A DNA stretch of 8,017 nt from Holosporaceae bacterium UBA3830 (GTDB lineage: Bacteria > Pseudomonadota > Alphaproteobacteria > UBA3830). The first letter of the stretch is position 1. Each line of letters starts with the position of its first letter. The stretch covers positions 1 to 8,017 of the forward strand of contig DGIE01000080.1 of NCBI GenBank assembly GCA_002393025.1, written 5' to 3'. A program made the position numbers and the translations under genes. This document shows positions 6,256-8,017 of this stretch, in pieces. Under the pieces are notes generated by a model. It worked only from the letters and a program-made list of their open reading frames with translations, did no database searches and was not told the origin of the DNA.

Positions 6256-6681
6256 GTGGAGAAAATAACTTTAAAAGCTCAATCTGAAGAGGATTGCGAC
6301 GTAATTTCTGCTTTGCTTCAGGATTCTATTTTTAAGGTAAGCGCATGTCATTACCTTGCCGATCAGAGGTGCTTTCGCATAATTCTTAACAGATTTTGTT
6401 GGGAACATTCTCATAAATTTGAGAAAGAACAATGTTATCATCGTGTTCATTCGGGGTTGTATATTCACAATATCAAAACTATTCATGTAAATGACAATTT
6501 TCAGAAAAAACCTCACCATTTTTATAATCTGTTGGCAATGCATGCAAATAACGATGAAATTAATCTGATTTTTTCCGATCACCGGCATCTATATATAAAA
6601 GTGGATGGAATTTTAGTGTATTTGAAGGATCTTCACGATAAATATCCTACGTTATCCAAACCTGAACATAATTTTGCTTAA
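6256..6681 (+). CDS. DUF2948 family protein
   Basis: From a GTG start this is a 141-residue cytosolic protein without signal peptide or membrane segment. It follows the DUF2948 pattern of Alphaproteobacteria: an opening EDCDVISALLQDSIFKV (12-28), then YLADQRCFRIILNRFCWE (33-50), where relatives read YLPKERRFALxLNRFxWE, and an ending YLKDLHDKYPTLSKPEH near the C-terminus. The molecular function of the family is not known to me; in many Alphaproteobacteria it is found next to murA and hisD, which are not seen here. Start choice: AGGAGG at 6246-6251 stands four bases before the GTG at 6256. An in-frame TTG at 6232 would lie upstream of that ribosome-binding site and is unlikely. Several His and Cys residues have replaced usual family positions, perhaps reflecting fast evolution. 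Confidence 0.82.
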   Translation: MEKITLKAQSEEDCDVISALLQDSIFKVSACHYLADQRCFRIILNRFCWEHSHKFEKEQCYHRVHSGLYIHNIKTIHVNDNFQKKPHHFYNLLAMHANNDEINLIFSDHRHLYIKVDGILVYLKDLHDKYPTLSKPEHNFA

Positions 6682-6694
6682 AATTTTTTTGCGA

Positions 6695-6739
6695 TTGACA
6701 AAAATCCTTAACGAAATTTTAATAAATACGTAGTAAGAT
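6695..6739 (+). promoter_or_regulatory. Promoter with overlapping CtrA-type box
   Basis: TTGACA (6695-6700) is a perfect -35. After 17 bases comes TTTAAT (6718-6723), a -10 with 5 of 6 matches. A perfect TTAA-N7-TTAA box (6708-6722) covers the spacer and -10. Alternatively the box acts as an activator site for TAAGAT (6734-6739), which lies 11 bases beyond the box, the same distance as at 1448-1479. CtrA binding would repress the first arrangement and activate the second. Confidence 0.55.
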
Positions 6740-6766
6740 GCTTATTAATAACATGCGGAGGAATAA

Positions 6767-7750
6767 ATGAATAGATTTGTGGGATTATCCCTTATGTGTT
6801 TAATGTTTGTGTCCACGCACGCAGATCCCGAGATTTCGGGAAGCAGTTGGTCGTTGCAAATGTCTCAAAACAACAGTGAGCCGATACAGGTACAAACAGA
6901 GAGGAAAGAGTACGATAAAACAGGAGTAACTCTGCATCGCAAAACTAAGGGGATTATTGAGAACGGCATATACAAAACGATAGATGATCAAGATCTTAAT
7001 AATGTTTCTGGAAGAAAGTCCCATGACATTGATGCTTTGCTTAAAATTGCGGATCAATATGAAAATGAGAGAAAGGATCTTCAAGGGAACAGGGGAAAAG
7101 TGAAACATCATCCTCGGGGAACTTCTGGTTTCAAAAAAGGAAAAGATTGGTCGTTCTTTAATAAACATCATCCTCGTCGTTACAGAAGAGATCATTGGGA
7201 GAATCTGGAGGACGGCTTCGGAGAAAACTCAGGTGATGAGGAGCAGATGATAATTTATCAGCCTCGGGGTATCTCAGATCCTTTTGAAAACAGTAATGAT
7301 TTGCCTAAGTTTGGGCATCATCCGAAAAAGCATCCGGGAAAACCTCGTGCGATAGGTTTTTTTCATATGGATCCAGATCAGAAATCAATAGAGTCTGACC
7401 AAAAAAGTCAGAAACGTATGGCATTTGCTGATTCGACAACCGATCCTATAAAGGATAGGCTGAAAAATCGCTCTAAGGTTTCGTTTTACAGACCTGTTGA
7501 GAGAATGTTTGAGAAGATTTTCGGAACGAAAAAGCATGGTTCCGACGAGAAAACTGATTTGGCGAAAACTCCGGAAAGGCAATTCGTCATAAAACATAGA
7601 TTGCCGGAGAGAATGAATCGAGAGAAAAAGCCAGGAGGTTGGTTTGAGGATTTTGATAAGCACAATCGGGCGGCTGCCGCAGAACTCTTGAGAAGTATGC
7701 AGGAGTTTGAGGATAGTTTTTTTGAAGAATATTACGGCACGGAAGAATAG
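6767..7750 (+). CDS. Exported, highly charged protein with HHPR motifs, function unknown
   Basis: This 327-residue protein belongs to no family I recognise. The signal peptide is clear (MNRFVGLSLMCLMFVSTHA, cleavage before Asp20), and its Cys11 is the only cysteine. The mature protein is hydrophilic and looks largely disordered, very rich in Lys, Arg, Asp and Glu. Recurrent motifs are KHHPRG (113-118), KHHPRR (133-138), YQPRG (164-168) and HHPKKHPGKPR (184-194). The first two share the 14 bases AAACATCATCCTCG exactly 60 bp apart. The C-terminus turns acidic and aromatic (FEDSFFEEYYGTEE). The His-rich basic motifs could bind metal, nucleic acid or acidic polymers, but this is a guess. GGAGG at 6757-6761 stands five bases before the ATG. 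It has its own promoter with a CtrA-type box and a strong terminator, so it is probably a single-gene unit. Confidence 0.8.
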   Translation: MNRFVGLSLMCLMFVSTHADPEISGSSWSLQMSQNNSEPIQVQTERKEYDKTGVTLHRKTKGIIENGIYKTIDDQDLNNVSGRKSHDIDALLKIADQYENERKDLQGNRGKVKHHPRGTSGFKKGKDWSFFNKHHPRRYRRDHWENLEDGFGENSGDEEQMIIYQPRGISDPFENSNDLPKFGHHPKKHPGKPRAIGFFHMDPDQKSIESDQKSQKRMAFADSTTDPIKDRLKNRSKVSFYRPVERMFEKIFGTKKHGSDEKTDLAKTPERQFVIKHRLPERMNREKKPGGWFEDFDKHNRAAAAELLRSMQEFEDSFFEEYYGTEE

Positions 7751-7774
7751 CTGACGCTGAAGTAAAGCTGATTG

Positions 7775-7812
7775 AAAGAAATCCGCGAGCATATTCGATG
7801 GATTTCTTTTTT
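7775..7812 (+). terminator. Rho-independent terminator of the HHPR-protein gene
   Basis: AAAGAAATCC (7775-7784) pairs perfectly with GGATTTCTTT (7800-7809). A further CGA/TCG pairing lies inside the loop, and the stem runs into TTTTTT (7807-7812). It begins 25 bp after the stop codon at 7748-7750. Confidence 0.8.
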
Positions 7813-8017
7813 GTTGTGTGGTTCTTAGTGATTCCGTTTTTGCTTTTCCGTTCTCTTACAAAGAGCAGTTGTGTTCGAGTAATCTGCGGGAATACGTGGG
7901 AAGCAACTGTATCTGGATGTTAGACTTTTCTGTTTGAAAGGCGCGGAGGGCGATGATGATGTTCTGTGGGGTTCCGTTTGGGAGGTGTTCTGTTGTAGCG
8001 ATTCTCCTATCAAAAGA
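7813..8017. other. Right-edge region without an assignable gene
   Basis: The last 205 bases are more GC-rich than the rest (89 of 197 from 7821). Several frames are open by chance or by design. A minus-strand frame ends with TAA at 7856-7858 and runs off the right edge for 53 codons without ATG (it includes TTEHLPNGTPQN). A plus-strand frame is open from 7883 to the edge (it includes LKGAEGDDDVLW). GGAGG (7945-7949) precedes three consecutive ATG codons at 7953-7961 in a further plus frame that also reaches the edge. None resembles a family I know. This could be the end of a neighbouring gene on either strand. Confidence 0.4.

Noticed and set aside
7825..8013. Minus-strand 62-codon frame (MIGESLQQ...)
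   Set aside because: It has no ribosome-binding site or recognisable feature, has a low-complexity Ser/Thr/Lys composition, and competes with other open frames on both strands.

Overview
This AT-rich window (21 of 60 bases are G+C at 661-720) looks like chromosomal DNA of an alphaproteobacterium, plausibly a host-associated one. Three things point there. There is a DUF2948-type protein, a family I know only from Alphaproteobacteria. There is a TadE-like pseudopilin. There are three intergenic TTAA-N7-TTAA sites, the binding pattern of the alphaproteobacterial cell-cycle regulator CtrA. The AT-richness, the run of exported proteins that I do not recognise, and the signs of gene decay would suit an intracellular lineage (Holosporales/Rickettsiales-like). 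That placement is inference.

Layout. 1-111: intergenic, with a CtrA-type box, a 16-bp direct repeat and a terminator hairpin. 112-597 (-): dihydrofolate reductase, whose GTG start lies in what may be a short remnant of the 3' end of thyA. 663-1445 and 1505-2092 (+): two exported, mostly helical proteins of unknown function, the second behind a CtrA box. 2275-4095 (+): a four-TM protein collinear with FlaA1/CapD/WbpM nucleotide-sugar dehydratases, but with the cofactor-binding glycines and the catalytic motif gone. 4147-5361 (-): an exported coiled-coil protein with two levels of internal duplication. 5471-6163 (-): TadE-like pseudopilin. 6256-6681 (+): DUF2948. 6767-7750 (+): an exported, highly charged protein with repeated HHPR motifs, behind a CtrA-box promoter and followed by a strong terminator. 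7813-8017: a more GC-rich edge (about 45%) with no gene I can assign.

How the parts may work together. Folate metabolism and DUF2948 are housekeeping. Most of the rest concerns the cell envelope: four predicted exported proteins, a membrane-bound sugar-enzyme relative and a pilus component. The CtrA-type boxes in front of two exported-protein genes suggest cell-cycle or developmental timing of surface proteins, in line with CtrA control of pili in Caulobacter. I see no classic accessory system (CRISPR, toxin-antitoxin, phage or transposon). The most unusual items are the intact but apparently inactivated FlaA1-like pseudoenzyme and the possible CtrA-linked set of exported proteins.
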